Shown one piece after another: positions 11,512 through 25,602 of a DNA stretch of 64,000 nt. The translations under genes and the position numbers were made by a program. Source of the DNA: Begonia masoniana (lineage: Eukaryota > Streptophyta > Magnoliopsida > Cucurbitales > Begoniaceae); NCBI GenBank assembly GCA_022432975.1, contig CM039502.1, positions 3,524,375-3,588,374 on the forward strand, read 5' to 3'. Each line of letters starts with the position of its first letter. The first letter of the stretch is position 1. The notes under the pieces are model-generated. The model was given only the letters and a program-made list of their open reading frames with translations, searched no databases and had not been told where the DNA came from.

Positions 11512-14407
11512 TTTGGCCGACTCTGCTCTCACATGCTTTTTTTCGAACAAGTAGAGTGCAGTGTAATCTTCAAAAGAAAAATATCAAAACTTATCAAGAA
11601 TCTGGCCAAATATATTTACAGATACACAGCTACTTAGAAGTAAATTCACGATCACTCTGGAAACTCAAATTTTAGTCTACAAATTGATTATGTTTCTGCC
11701 TACACAATCACAATAATAAGCCGTTCTACACCATTACAAGTTCCAAAAGAAATATTTGATTTATTTCCCGCTACCCTCTTCCAAATACAGAGAAATACCA
11801 CGAGACGAGGAGAAAAACTCACAAACTCTAAATCATCAGCCAAAAATCTCTATATGCTTTTGCAAAATCAGATCAAAAGCTATAACTTTTACTAAGTTCT
11901 CGTTAATCAACCACAACCCAACTTACTGTCGACGTCTTCCTCCCCAACTTGGACGAAACCCCCCGGAGAAGAAGAAATAGATTCGGACCACCGGACTCAA
12001 TCGAGCACCAACAACGAAAGTCAGGCACTTTCATTTGTGGGTAAACATGCGGACGGATTGATTAATAATTAATTGGTGTTTGATGAACGTTATGGTTTCA
12101 ATAAGATTAGACAGTGAAAGTGATTGTGTTCTTAATGATTTAATTATGTTTTTAATATGTCTAGATAGTTGATTTCATTTGTGTATCATCACACATTGAG
12201 AATTTAAATAGAATTAGAAACCTATGAACTATTAAGTGTTAAATTTAATTCAGTTTGACATGTTATTTAATTTGAAGTATACGAGGTTTTATACATTAGA
12301 TAGTTAAATTATTTATGATAATAACCATATTTTTTTGTAAAATAAAATTCTCGACAGTGAGAATTAGAAGGAAATGTAGACAAAATTTATGATAATAATT
12401 TAAAAAATACCCTTAATGAGAAGAAAATGATGAGAATAATGTTTGTTTTTTAGGAATCCCACGCACAACAGAATTCACCGATGTTCATAGCATCGGCGAC
12501 CCGCGATGTATGTCGTGTACCGTTGAAAATGATTTTTAAAACATGAAACCGAAAAGAAAAATATTTAGTTAATTTTTTATCGATAACTACGTGAGTTACA
12601 AGTAATTCAAAAATTTGATCTTTGAATAAGGGAGAAAAGAAACTAACTCTTTGCATAAATTTTGTAAAACCTATCACATAATGTAAATATTAAAAAATAA
12701 TTGACAAAAGTTATTTATTCATTACATATTATGTTCGTAACATTTGATTGTTGAGAAAAATACTAAGATATGGTAGTTGATTAAGATGTCACGCAAATGT
12801 CAACAAAAATGTTATTAGAGTTACATTTTATATATATATATATATATATTAAAGTAAAGTGGAATTCAGCCTCTATGCCTTGATAAATTTTTTACCAAAA
12901 TGTTCCTTGTTTTTTGGTTCATTAGCAAAACCTCTTATGCATGCCAAAACCTTTTAAACATTAAACATTTCTAGCACATGAAGGAAACTTTGACCTATTC
13001 TAGTTACCATAAATCACTCGATTTTTCACACGCTAAAATTTACACTAATTTAAAATAAATATCTCAGTTGAATCGTCTTATAGTTTTTGAAATCAAGTGT
13101 CTGCAGAATATCGAGTGATTCATAGTACTTAGTAAATTAAAATGACCATTATAAACGAAATACAAGATATTTGACACATTTTATCTCGATAGAGACCATT
13201 TTGGTAACAATTCAAAGTATACGCACAAATTTACTAAAAAAAAATTGTTCGGAATATCATTTGTCACTTAACCCTAATTAAAGAATTATATTACATTTTA
13301 CCATAAATATTAATATAAGATCAAGAATTATGATTTTGCATTTTATATGATTAAACGAAAATATTATAAATCTTTTACATAATCAATGGCATTCTTGAAA
13401 ATTATATATAATCTTTTCTTTATAATTTAAATAATTTTAGAGAGTGTTAAAATTTATATTAACTGTAGATTAATATAAATAAAATAATAAAAGAAATGAA
13501 ATATTTTTTTTAATTAAAAGAAAAAGAAGTGGCACGTGTAGGGGCATGGGTTTTTTTTACAAAATAGAGAGAGGTCCCCTAAATGGGATCACATGCTTTC
13601 AGAATAAAAATAGAATTAAGCGGCACAGGTTCTCCGTGCCCCCACCCCCCCTTATACGCTGCACCCCCGCTCCATACGTCGACAGCTGTTCCTAATGTTT
13701 TCTTCTCAGCCTCCGTTTTTGAGGAAATTACGGTTTCGCAAGAAAAAATACGACGTCGTTGAGTGACTAAGAGGGAATTTATTCTCTTTCTGTTGCTTAG
13801 GATACGATTTTTGAAAGTATGCCATTCGCTTTGAACAGTAAAAAGAGCGTATACTTTTTTGACCATGCTCTTCAGCTTTACCCGTTTTCTGAGAGGTAAT
13901 AACAGAACTGCCACTCCTTTTGTATGGACATTAAATATTAATTTCAATTTATTAAAATTAAAAAGAAAATGAATTTTGAACTTATCATTTACCGTCACAT
14001 GACCCACCACTTAGATTTTTTTGTTGGTCAAGAAAAGCTATTTTTCTTCGTTATTATATTCTCTAAATATAATTATTGACGTGTTAAATAATAATTAATA
14101 TAATTAATTTAATAAATTAACTATTATAATTTATTACACTAATTATACTTTAAATATATCAATTATTGTTTGATACGTCAGCGTTTATGTTTAGTCACGT
14201 ACCATTATTTAAAATTAAATAATACGAAAAATGAAGAACTTTCCCTTGTATAATCAAAAGTATCAACTTTTTGTAAAAACCTTCTCTGATCAAACATTAC
14301 AAAATATTTATAATTAAACACACAAATTCTCCATTATAAAACCAAGTTTGAGACATCAAATACAGAACCTCAAAACACTTTTCATTTCTCTCCCAACCTC
14401 TCCAAAA
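11512..14407. other. Intergenic region between two divergently arranged genes
   Basis: This is the shared upstream region of the minus-strand DnaJ-like gene and the plus-strand kinase gene. It is very AT-rich, with a (TA)n run at about 12830-12850 and a short GC-rich island at about 13620-13690 before the kinase promoter. A minus-strand open frame of 143 codons (13579-14010) has no recognisable domain and is not called. Confidence 0.55.
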
Positions 14408-16022
14408 ATGGCTACCATATCGAGGGAAGATCACTCCGACGACTATGATAGTAGCTGCTCCTCCATCACCGTCCCGGACTCTAGCCGGAGCTGGATGAGC
14501 AACCTTAGCTTCGGCAGCCGACGGCTCAGCTCGGCCTCCTGCGAAGTTTCTCCTCACAAGCCACACAAGGCTAACCATGCCGCCTGGGAATCCATGAGAT
14601 GGCTGAGGGGGGCTGCGGGATGCGTCGGGCTAGACCATTTTCGGCTGCTTCGCCGGCTCGGAAGTGGCGATATAGGAAATGTGTATCTTTGTCAGATAAG
14701 AAATCCATTGGTGGGTTTGCCTCAGAGCTTTTATGCCATGAAAGTGGTGGATAGAGAAGCTCTGGCTATAAGGAAGAAATTGAAAAGAGCAGAAATGGAG
14801 AAGGAGATTCTTGGTTTGCTTGATCATCCTTTTCTGCCTACTCTTTACGCCGCCTTTGAGGCTTCTCACTACTCTTGTTTGGTTATGGAGTTTTGTCCGG
14901 CGGCGACTTGTACGCCGCCCGGCAACGGCAGTCAGGACGACGGTTTAGCATTTCTTCTGCTAAGTAAGTTTATTATCATAAACTTTTCTCTGTTTTTTTC
15001 ACCTCATTTCTGCCATTGAAAGTAAGTTTCCGTAGTTTAGATTATCTTTAAAGCACAAAAATTAGTGGGTTCACCCCATTTTTGGGATTGGAAGTAAGTT
15101 TTTAAGTTTCTTTTTGTATTTGATGATAAAATAATTACTAATTAATTGGAAAATTTGCAGGTTTTACGCAGCAGAAGTGATCTTAGCAATAGAATATCTG
15201 CACATGATGGGAATTGTTTACAGAGATTTAAAGCCTGAAAATGTACTAATCAGAGAAGACGGCCACATAATGTTGTCCGATTTCGATCTCTGTCTCAAAT
15301 GCGATGTCGTTCCCAGGCTCGTCCGGCCAAGAAGAACAGCCAGTGAAGTCCGGTCCGCCGGTAAAGGTTCCGACAGAAGTTCTTCTTCTTCTTGCGTCGG
15401 TCCGTTAAAGCCAGTCTTGTCTTGCTTCTCAAAACGAACCAAACCAACAAAAACAACAACCATCATAGAGCAGGCTGATCATTTTCTTCTAGAGCCCGAA
15501 CCAGAGTTAGTAGCAGAGCCAAGTGGGGCCCGCTCGAAATCTTTCGTCGGCACCCACGAATACCTAGCCCCGGAGATCATATCCGGCGAGGGCCACGGAA
15601 GTGCGGTCGATTGGTGGACATTAGGAGTGTTTTTATACGAAATGCTGTACGGAAAAACTCCGTTTAAAGGCGAAAACAACGAGAAAACCCTAGTAAACAT
15701 TCTGAAGCAGCCATTGACGTTTCCAAGAATAGGAGTAAGTAGCAGCAAAGAGTACGAAGAAATGGTGAAAGTTCAAGATTTGATAATGAAACTGCTGGCG
15801 AAGAATCAGAAGAAGAGAATCGGAAGCGTAAAGGGTTCGACAGAAATCAAGAGGCATGAATTTTTCAAAGGAGTCAACTGGGCTTTGATTCGTTCCGTAA
15901 AACCACCTGAAATTCCTCGAGATTTGCAGAATATCAGACGGAGAAGCTACGTTCCAAAGCTGAGCAAGAAGGAGAGAGACGAACCTTACCAAATTCCTCA
16001 CCACCATGTTGATTACTTCTAA
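14408..16022 (+). CDS. PID2: PINOID2-like AGCVIII protein kinase, frame-broken in this sequence
   Basis: Two exons, 14408-14963 and 15161-16022, are separated by a 197-bp intron with a gtaagt donor and ttgcag acceptor. Family members phosphorylate PIN auxin carriers at the plasma membrane. Seen: glycine loop GSGDIGNV, catalytic lysine in YAMKVVD, catalytic loop YRDLKPENV, the DFD variant of DFG that marks plant AGCVIII kinases, a basic and serine-rich insertion before GTHEYLAPE, VDWWTLGVFLYEM, and a C-terminal VDYF that may act like a PIF motif. The opening MATISRED and DSSRSWM resemble PID2 rather than PID or WAG. Oddity: near 14899-14901 a base is missing. The catalytic-domain frame (GGDLYAARQRQ) resumes only in the +1-shifted frame, and exon 1 is 556 nt where 557 would match exon 2. 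This is either a recent null allele or a base-call error; everything else is intact. Confidence 0.85.
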
Positions 16023-17689
16023 AACTTCGAAGAAATCACAAAAAATGTAGATAAGCGAAACAGCCAAAAAAGAAGAAGAAGAAAGCAAATTAATGGTCAG
16101 GTAGAAGAAAGAAAGAGTTGTTTTTCCCTACTTGTGAGTTATCATTATTATGAGTGATTAACTTAGAAAAATTAACTATTTTTTTTTTGTATTTTGTTTG
16201 AGATTTTATGCTTGTACGATATTTTTATGACAGTATTGAATGATAGCTCATCATTTCATTGGATTTGAAATCAAAGATCGAAAAATTCTTTTAATTATGT
16301 AAATATTATTCATTTTCATAACTAAAGATGAATCCAGAACTAGGGTTTTTGTCCACATGCAGTCATGCACTAAGGCAAAAGAAAAAAAAAAAAAAAAAAA
16401 AAAACCTTGAAGAGCCATGTTTGGTAAATATCATCATTTAGTTTGATGTAGCAATCAAACACGAATATAAAAAAAATAGACATTAAGATTGAAGATAAAA
16501 AAAACACAAACAGATGAGAGAATTTCGGTATAAAAAAATCAAATTATAGAGAATTTTTTTTTTTGTAAAATTTAGAAAATGCCGAGACAATCAGTTTGAT
16601 TCTTTCGCTACCACCACAAACTATTAAGAACAAATTCATAATTTTGTTTCATCGTTTTTGTCGAAGTGCAAGTTTTTTGTTTCGGCTAAAATCAAATTGG
16701 GTCACCTATATATTATAAGATTAAAGGCACAAAAAGAAAGGGATCCCATAATTGTTCCAATGTGGTTTTCATGAGAAGAAGTAGAAGTCATGTGATGACA
16801 ATAATTACTTCTCTTAATCATGGAAACTATATTATAATAAAACAGAAAATACTATATTATTATCTTTTTCATTCTCTCTATTTGCCTTTTTGAGATTGTC
16901 TTTTTTTTTTTCAAAAAAAAAAAAAATAAATATATTGATCCGCCCACTCCATTACACGCATTCACATGTCTTTGTCACCGAACAAAGAAAAGAAACATAA
17001 AATCCATCATGTCTCCTTGCTCCTTTTTGTTGTTTTTCTGTTTTTTTTTTTTTTTTTTAAAAATAAACTTACGATTTTAATATCCATTATTCCATTTTAT
17101 TCTAACAAAAAATGCTAATTAATTTATTGAAAATGTTTGCATGCATAGCTTAATCCTTCTATATCAAAGTTTGTGCGGTCATTTGCGTCGATTGTTACAT
17201 GGTAATGGTGAGATTGTGGGCGTCTTGATAAATCTTTGGCTGTTGTTCAGGCAAGTAAAGTTTTCGAAATCATATCATTAATCACGGTGATTAAGGAAGT
17301 AATTATGAATTTAATGCAACTTTTGTGAAAGTTAGTGACCTTATTGGTGGGTAATAAGTGAGTTTAGAAGTAGATAAAAGCTTTTACAAGTCTGACTGGT
17401 AGATAGTGTAAGTAATTGGAGAGTTTTAATGATATATTATGAATTTATTCATTTAATTAATAAATTTAATTACAGTATTGAAACTGAAAGCAGAGATAGG
17501 AAATAGAGAGAAATGGAGTAGACATAGTCAAAAGGAAAGGAAAAGGTGAAGAAGGTAAAAAAGGAACTTGTGTAATCCTTGAATTGATGAAATATTTGAG
17601 TGTGGCAGCCAGGATTCAGCTTGCAGAAGCACGCGAGGGTTGATTCCCATCAAGAATTTAGGACTCTTTTTCAAGAAAGAAATTGACAG

Positions 17690-17692
<3 letters not shown>

Positions 17693-17746
<54 letters not shown>
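17693..17746. repeat. (TC)n microsatellite, about 27 units
   Basis: This is the longest uninterrupted CT tract in the window and a likely polymorphic marker. Confidence 0.95.
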
Positions 17747-17748
<2 letters not shown>

Positions 17749-18333
17749 GATGGGAAATGGGAAGAACTCAACTTTGAGAAAAGGAGTGGGAAATCATGAC
17801 ATGCATCAGAAGTTTTAGGGAAAGATGAATGAGATCACTAAAGAAATGGAAGAACATCATAACAAGATGTCAAATTATAATCAACTCATCTCCATGAGAT
17901 GATTGAAAGATATTGGATCTCTCTTTCTCTAGATTGTAGAAATGCTTTAATGGAACTCTGTTCTGGTTCATGCCAACAAAATATTTGCCAAATGCATTTA
18001 TTCTTAAGTCTCGTCTCAACATAATCTCATTAATACATGGAAAAAATATCACTTTTGTATTGATTTTCTCTTACATGTTTCAACTAATATGAGATTGCGA
18101 AACTCTTTTGGTGGGGTCTAAATGTCATGCTTCTGATTAATCTTTGATTGTAATACTATTTAAAGAATTTTATTTATAATAATTAAATATTGTATTTTTT
18201 GAATTAAAGTTCATATAGACGTGTTTGTAAGTTTTAGTTTATAACACGTCTTGTTAGTGTGATGAGAGAACTCTATTTATGTATTGAATTCTTCCCGTTT
18301 TTCCAAAACAATATGAGGTTGTGCAAGTTTTCT

Positions 18334-18604
18334 ACTACTAGCTAGACCCACAATCATTCTTACCCGGATTTAATGGGTTCCCACAAGTTTTTACTGCAAC
18401 AGTTTTTGCTTAGACCTATAACCAATTCTCATAAATTTTTTTTAATGGAACTCCGTTCCCGTTCATGCCAACAAAATATTTGCCAAATGCATTTCTACTA
18501 CTGGCTAGACCCACAATCATTCTTACCCGAATTTAATGGGTTCCCACAAGTTTTTGTGGCAACGTTTTTGCTTAGACCTATAACCAATTCTCATAAATTT
18601 TTTT
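18334..18604. repeat. Local tandem duplication, about 160-bp period
   Basis: The block at about 18334-18437 (from ctactactagctagaccc to cataaatttttttt) recurs at about 18496-18604 with a few substitutions. The spacer between them (about 18443-18490, atggaactccgttcccgttc and onwards) repeats sequence seen at about 17950-18000. The unit therefore arose by copying a larger neighbourhood. No coding content is visible. Confidence 0.8.
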
Positions 18605-20539
18605 TAAAAAAAGTTACATGAATCGAAAAATTAATTAAGGAACACCAACACATGCTTCAATAATCATGTTACATCTCAAGTTTGGTTTTCAAGTTAGTTT
18701 ATAATTTCCAATTTCAAAAAGACAATTCCAAAACATGCATGCAAGGAAATATTCTTTGTAGCAACTAAAAAATACAAGAATAAAACAAGGAATTTGGAAC
18801 ATGAAAGGGACAAAACTCAAGCACAAAGAATCCAACATTACAAACAGCCAGAATCCACCCACTGAATTAGTACTAACAGGTCACCCACTTGAGCAATTAA
18901 AACCAAGAACCAAAAGATAAACCCTACAACATGCTTCCCCTACTTTGAATGCTACTTTGTCTGCAAACTAACACCTAAGACGATAATTATCAACCGTTGA
19001 TCTACTCCACGTGTCTACGTCTCGTTCATTAGAATTTTGGCCCTAATACACGATAATAAAAGGTCTTCATCACCAAAGTTGATCCTTCCTTTTCAATTTC
19101 GTTGCATTTGGACCCTCCCGAGACGCATCTTTCTCGATTTGATTAAAGGGTTTGAGAAATCAGAGTCAAAGTCGAGAAGATACAAACCTTTCGAGCATTA
19201 ATTTTGAATATGTTTTGTAATGTTTGGAATATTTTCTCAACTTTAATTTTACCATCTTTATATTTTAAAGTAAATCCTATTTTGAAATTATGTTTAATAA
19301 CATGATGATTAAATTAAAAATTAGCCTTTGTTCATATCCCAAAAAAAGCAAAAGAGAAAAGTTCTTCTTTGATTGAAGGGGACCATAAGTCTAGTCCAGT
19401 CTGCAAATTCACCACCACCTTTTCCAATTACATTACACAGTATTACAACTTTTTATACAACTTTTAAAAGACATATTTGTCAACTTTTTATTGGACAATA
19501 AATAGATAATCTTTCAATTACTTTCTGACACCTCAGTCTAGGTTAACATGTCTATAAAAGTGTCAATGTATTGAGTTTCCAAGCATAAACAATGCATTTT
19601 CTTAGATTAACCAGGGTGACATGACACATAAAACAAAAAATATAAATAAATTTTATAATATTTCATAAATAACTTCTCATCTCAATTCTTATTTCTTTGA
19701 CAAATAATTATAAATGTAATTAATATAATTAAATATAAATAGTTAAAATAAGTAATTAATTGAATCGGTTAATATTTGATGAGTGGTTGAACTCCGAGAA
19801 GTTGTGGAGATGACAAGGCTTTACAGGGAATCCTTGTTGAAGTTCAGAGGGAGATTTGAATGATCACTACAGTTGAGAGAGAGCTTTTTTCAAGATCGTT
19901 AAGTTGGTGCTCATCCCAGTTATGGATCTCAACAAATTTTTTTAGAGTATTGAAAGCCTATTAATGATGATATATGTGTTAGGCACCGAGGATCGACTTA
20001 TTTATTGGATTTTTGAGATGGCTTTGATAGGCCCGATTGAGATAATGATTTATTTTTATTTTTGGTATTACGTTGTTTTTTTTTTTAAATTATTTTTGAG
20101 AGGTGTTCTCACATAAAATGGTGTGTTATATTTTTATGACTTGTCAGTTTTTATGTTATATATATACGATTTATACTAAACATGGTTTATTTGAGCACAC
20201 ACATTATTTTATTGAACAACTTAATTGTGTGAACTGAGTTTGAACGAATAGCGTGGGGGCCCATTTTGTTACTCATATCGACTGTTGGAAGATGTGTTTG
20301 TTTGTGAACTATAGTAATAGAATAACTGTAAGTGTCGTGTCATTGAGAGTATCTTATTTGTTATTGTATATGTTTATGACATAGTATGCATGAAGTTTAT
20401 GAGTGTCCATATTTTCACTAAAATTTTCATATTATTAAATGGTAACCCATTTTATGCATGCGCCACACAAAATAGTGAAAGGTTTTAACACTTTTCATAT
20501 TTGACGATTGCTATTAAGATCTTATACAAAATATTTTAA

Positions 20540-20900
20540 ATTGGCATATTCATTGCTGGATATAAACGTTAATCCTTATTTAGTTCAGCCGACTCAGCCA
20601 AACAATACCTCTTTTCAAATTTTAGTACGGGAGATTTACAGCAGTCGAAGCAAGAGTAGACTCATCGACTTTATTGTTTTGGCAACGATACCTCTTTGGC
20701 TCTTTAGTTAATAATCTCTTCACTCATAAAAATCACAATTTTTTTATAACTCTTAAAGATAGAAATTTAAATTGATTTTGTGACAAATTTTTTCAAATTG
20801 TTCTCTGTGGGTTTGACACTTTGATCTTAACAATTATATTACTTGGTAGATAGTGTAGACTTGCGCTTAGGTATAATATTCACAACAACTACATATTCAA
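20540..20900 (+). mobile_element. Probable terminal relic of a Ty3/gypsy element
   Basis: The stretch around 20800-20880 (ctctgtgggtttgacac, then attacttggtagatagtgtagacttgcg) resembles the conserved tail preceding the 3' LTR in Tat/Athila-type gypsy elements. That tail typically reads 'ccctgtgggatcgac ... cttgcgc'. This rests on recall of a common motif; there is no open reading frame and no paired LTR. Confidence 0.35.
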
Positions 20901-22189
20901 TGATCAATCTCTCTATTTTGCCATGCAAAACATTAAATCAATAAATTAATTAAAATTATTTTAATCCTAAAAAATATTTATTTTTAAGAAACCAACTTCC
21001 ATGCTGTGCATTAAAATGTCTAGATGAAATGGCAAAGAATATTTTTGAGTATTGTAATCTTCGAATTACTATGTTTCTTCTCAATAAGTCACCAATTCAA
21101 GTGTCATGGCTAATTAGCTACCATACCAACACCCAAACAGTCCAGTCCAAGTTGGCCCATTTGCATGAATACAAGTTTAGAACTTGGCATATACTACTTT
21201 TAACCAAAAAAAATCAAAATTTCAAACGACGAGGAAACTCGTAATATTTTTCCAAAATCAATATCCGACATGGTTTGAATAAGCAAAACTCGAAAAAAAA
21301 AATTAAAAAAATCAAAATGAAATGAAATTTAAATTTGAATGACGTGATGTGGTGGAACCTGTTACATGGGCAAGAACCAAATGGAGGTGAAATGGAATAT
21401 TCATGCAAGTTTATTTTTTGCTACGTAAAGTCATTCAGATTGAGATTCTCGACTATTATTGAAGAGAATGGTTCTTCTTTTAAGTGCAGTCACTCTTACA
21501 GAATAAAGATTGAGATTTTCCACGATCACTTTCGTGACCACGATTCCTCCTCGTCAAAATAATAGTCAATAGACAATATATATAGATATATACGAGTAAT
21601 ATTATATTTATTTATTTTTATTATATTATCTAAACATACTAATAATATAATTTATTACGTCTTAATTCTACCGATTATTATTTGTTACCGATAAAAAAAT
21701 AAAATTAGTATCCACAATTGAAGCAAATCAGAGTGATTTTTTTTTTAATATAAATGTTTATTTTTCAGCAACCAAGTGTATTTTAATCCAAATGTTTGAC
21801 TCTTTCGAGTTCTATTGGACACCCAGCGTCGGCTCGCTACAGTTCTTATCCTTTCCCATTTTTTATTAATAATTAAGAGAATATGTTGGTGCCAATGACG
21901 TTTGAAACTGATTATCCTAAACACTTTACTCGCGAATGCAACATGTCAATCTTACACATCATGATAACGCTGATAATGTAATAATATAAATGTCTAAATT
22001 AAATAGACTGTATAATAAAAATAAACATTCATGATATCGAAGTGCATGAAATCACAATATAAAGAAAAATGATAAGTAAGATAATATGACAATGCCTCGC
22101 CAAAGAATGAAGAAGTAAAATAAAATTGGGATCACTCTTGTACTAGCTGGTCTAAATCTCTCTGCTTGTGACCTTAAAATTGGTAGTCA

Positions 22190-22735
22190 TATAAGCTGAA
22201 CATATTGGGTCGGACGGTCGATGTGGAGGATGGAAACCCCCTGTTCAACGTGCACTACACGTGATTCAAGACCGAAGGAACAACGCCCCGGATCGGCCCC
22301 ACGTTCTTTGTCTCTCCCTTTTCAAGGTTCTCAGGAACGTGGATTACCGCCTCTGATAAGTCCCCCGTTCTCAAAATGAGGTATGAGAACTGGGGGTCGT
22401 CGTCTTGACGCGGCGACCCCCTGTTCTCAATCTTACCAAAAAATTAGGGCCAATAACGGGGGACCGATTCGGAGCGGTGACCTCCCGTTCCCGAGAACCT
22501 TGAAAGGGAGAGGTGGAGAACGAGGGGTCAATCCGGGGCGGTGACCCTCCTTTCTCGAATCACATGTGCTGCACGTTGAACGGGGAGTCTACACCCCCCA
22601 CATCGATCCTTCGACCCAATATGTCCAGTGTCACGTAAGCACTAGACAGATTAGGGGGCCGTTCAATTTAGATCGGCCCCCCAATCTCGGCGTAAATTGA
22701 GAACGGGGTGATCGACCCCCTGTTAGGATTTGATT
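22190..22735. mobile_element. Inverted pair of gypsy-type LTR fragments (foldback)
   Basis: The arm at about 22199-22345 (acatattgggtcggacgg to ctcaggaacgtgg) is repeated in reverse complement at about 22482-22625. The right part (about 22480-22735, minus strand) is homologous to the LTR-like sequence at 50412-50600: both share gatgtggggg, gactccccgt, caacgtgca and gtgattagag/gtgattcgag in order. GC content is far above the surroundings. I read this as two LTR fragments of one gypsy family joined head to head. Confidence 0.7.
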
Positions 22736-23689
22736 TATTACATTTTAGATAGTTTAAGGTTTTAATTGTTAAAATTTTTAGTTATGGTTATATCAAATTA
22801 AACTCATACTTTAGGGTTCAAATTGGATTTAATCCAAATTTAAAAGTCTTCTACTGAAAATTTCTAGTAACTTATATTCGAGGGTTTAGCCATTTACCTC
22901 TTTTCCGAGGCAGATCGCTACCCGTTCCGTCGCAAACATTTTTCGAGGCGTGATATGTCTCATCAACACAAACTTTGCAATTGTTTATCGCATCATTTCG
23001 GCTTGAGTTTTCAAGGAAGTCTCAGCCTGCTACTCGACAGCCCAAGCCATAGCAGCAACGCTGCGATTAATTGATTACTGAGTTACGATTTTGAGATCAC
23101 CCTCTGGCATCGCCGATGGGCCTCGAATGATTTCCTTACGAAGGCTGGTAATTCTTCTAGCGGAATGGTTCATCAAAGAGGGAGGAAGGAAAGAATTAAG
23201 AAAATTTATTCTCTTATGTAAATGTAAATACTATTGGCATTGATTTTTTGACAATTGGCAATTATGGAAAATTTAATTTATGCAAATTATATTTTGGAAG
23301 ATTGTTTTTTGAAAATCAAGAAACTATCCATTTGAATTTTGGAAGTTCAAATAAATCAAGAAATTATTTATTTGAATTATGGAATGTAGTTATTTTTAGA
23401 AGTTCAAATCTATAAAGCTTTTAAAAGAAGGAATGTGGTTATTTGGAAATCAAGTACCTTTATCATTTTGGAAAAATAGTTTTTGGAAGGTAAATTTGAA
23501 AATTACTTGGTGGATTATGATGAGATATGACATTTGTGAGATCCATTCCTAAATTATTGGGATCCGTTTCTATAAAGTTGGTGACACTTTTCTAAAATAG
23601 CACAAGCGACGTCACACAACCGAATTGATGAATTCAGTTTCCTTATTATGTGCGATGTTGATTTGATCTACTGTTTGAATTAATTCACA

Positions 23690-24432
23690 GATAAGGTTGT
23701 TGCGAATTATATTTAAGCTTTCTTTTCTCACAAGAAAGCGTGCACGGATTATTGATTCTTCCATCTTGATTTTGTGTGCTGCGAGTTATTCTTCTTTCTT
23801 CACCCATGGATTCATGTGATGTAAGTTATTATTGATTCGGTCTGTAATAGACTGTCCTACACACTCTGTTCTTATTGGTTTTCATTATTTTATGAGTGTG
23901 TTGTTTGAGTGCATCCAAAGACAACGGTTGATATTGCTGAATGTGTCATAAGTGCATTCCTTAATATTCTTTATTGAAGCTCAGTCTCGAGAGGAGGCTG
24001 CCTGGAACTCAGGAAGAGTTCTGATCGTGGGCAAGGGGATCTTGCCATATGCGTATTCCTGAAGGAATCATTATCGACAAAGGGAGCTTGTCACATTTGG
24101 ATTCCTGGAGGAGTCATCATCAACAAGAGGATCTTGTTGCGTTTAGATTTCGGGAGGGATCGATCTCAAGACGAGGGGAGCTCGCAAAAATAAATTTACT
24201 GGGAAGTTAGATAGAAGCAGCGACAAAGAAAAGATGAAGTCTTACTTTGTGTTAGACCGAGTGTCTTGTAACTTCGTGAACTCGTAAATTATTTTTAATT
24301 CTGGGCGTGGCCCCACAGACGTAGACAATTACCGAATTGCGTTACCAATCTCATGTATCCTTACTTTCTGTATTTTATTATTGTCTATTATTGCACTTAT
24401 TATCGGTATCTCACGTAGTGTTCCACAACACA
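23690..24432 (+). mobile_element. LTR-like relic with three short degenerate tandem units
   Basis: At about 24025-24165 there are three diverged units of roughly 45-50 bases. Each joins a gatcttg/gagcttg word with a cctggagg/cgggaggg word. Downstream, ggcgtggccccacagacgtag followed by a CA-rich end near 24432 (gttccacaaca) matches the layout I recall for copia LTR 3' ends. No internal coding domain or partner LTR is seen, so it may be a solo LTR. Confidence 0.45.
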
Positions 24433-25602
24433 CTAAGACAACGCATAATTAATCACGATTTTTCATCTTATCTTATAAGAGAATATTGCAGCCGTTACAC
24501 TAGATGATCTTTGTGGTGGTTTCCTTGGGTCTTTTTTCTTTTAGAATATTTATTTTTCTTGTAGCGAGAATCTTATTACTTCTTCTTTTCGTGGTCTACA
24601 TAATTTATTTGGTAATATTTTATTTTTCATTCATAGTACTCTTCGGATTTTAATTCATTAAAGCACTATCTCTAATTCTTGGGACCACTGTGTAGATTTT
24701 GCTCCATTTCGTTTGGACTATGACTTTAAAATTTAGTTTTAAGCATTCCGCTGCGAACTATGAATTATGTCTTTTGTTTGGCAGTCAGGTCTTCTCCGAG
24801 AATCAAGTCATTCAGCGTCGTATTTTTGTTTTGAAATGCCATCGGGTAGTGAAAATCTAGGTAACAACATAACTGCATTCATTCACTAAAATAATGTTTA
24901 GCCGAAATCAAATAACTTTCTTTGTACAATTCCGAACTATAAATTTTCAAAAACTTTATGCGTAGTTGATTTCCTGGCTGCTCCGTGTTATGCTCAGAGA
25001 TCCATGGCTACACAATTTAACAATGCTCCCCTTCATCAAAACATATACAACAACAGAAGCAACGGAAGATTCGATCAATTAGTTACAGGTATATCAATGC
25101 AAAAAGTAATAATAAAACACCATATTTAATTTGTGGGCGGCATATTTAAGAGAAGCCTGAGTGCAGCAGATAAAGCAGTACTGGGAGGATAGAAAAGGTT
25201 GAATTATTGGTGAAATGGAATCGAAAACGAGGAAGAAAGGAAGAATTTGAGAGTGGACATGCATTTTTTGGAGACGAAGGAATTTATTCCAACCAAATCA
25301 GTGAAAAAAAATTCTGAGTATTTTCTTTTCAATCCCTTTCTTTAAAAATTGGGATATAAATGGAGAAGGTCTTATTTGCTAGGTTCCATTTTTTGAAGGT
25401 GACAAAACCATGCATCACTGCTTCACCACGTTAATCTCTCCAAATTAAGTCAAACATTATTATTATTAGAATTATTGAATTTAATAACGTTTTATGATAT
25501 GCCCATCCACGATAATTACTCAAAAAAGTTGTCTCCAAATTACAATCCATAGAACCCTATTCAGACTTTGATAATCTAGAAAAAGTGAAAGGAGATGGAA
25601 TA

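Larger units (their letters stand above)
16023..25602. other. Long intergenic region with repeat relics, no supported gene
   Basis: About 9.6 kb without a coding gene I can support. It contains A and T tracts (about 16380-16404, 17041-17058), a long CT microsatellite, a local tandem duplication (18334-18604), a probable gypsy end (about 20540-20900), an inverted pair of LTR fragments (about 22190-22735) and an LTR-like stretch with short tandem units (about 23690-24432). Open frames at 20508, 21029 and 21335 have no recognisable domain. Confidence 0.55.

Noticed and set aside
13579..14010. 143-codon minus-strand open frame upstream of the kinase gene
   Set aside because: No recognisable domain, lies in promoter-like DNA and has mixed composition typical of chance frames.
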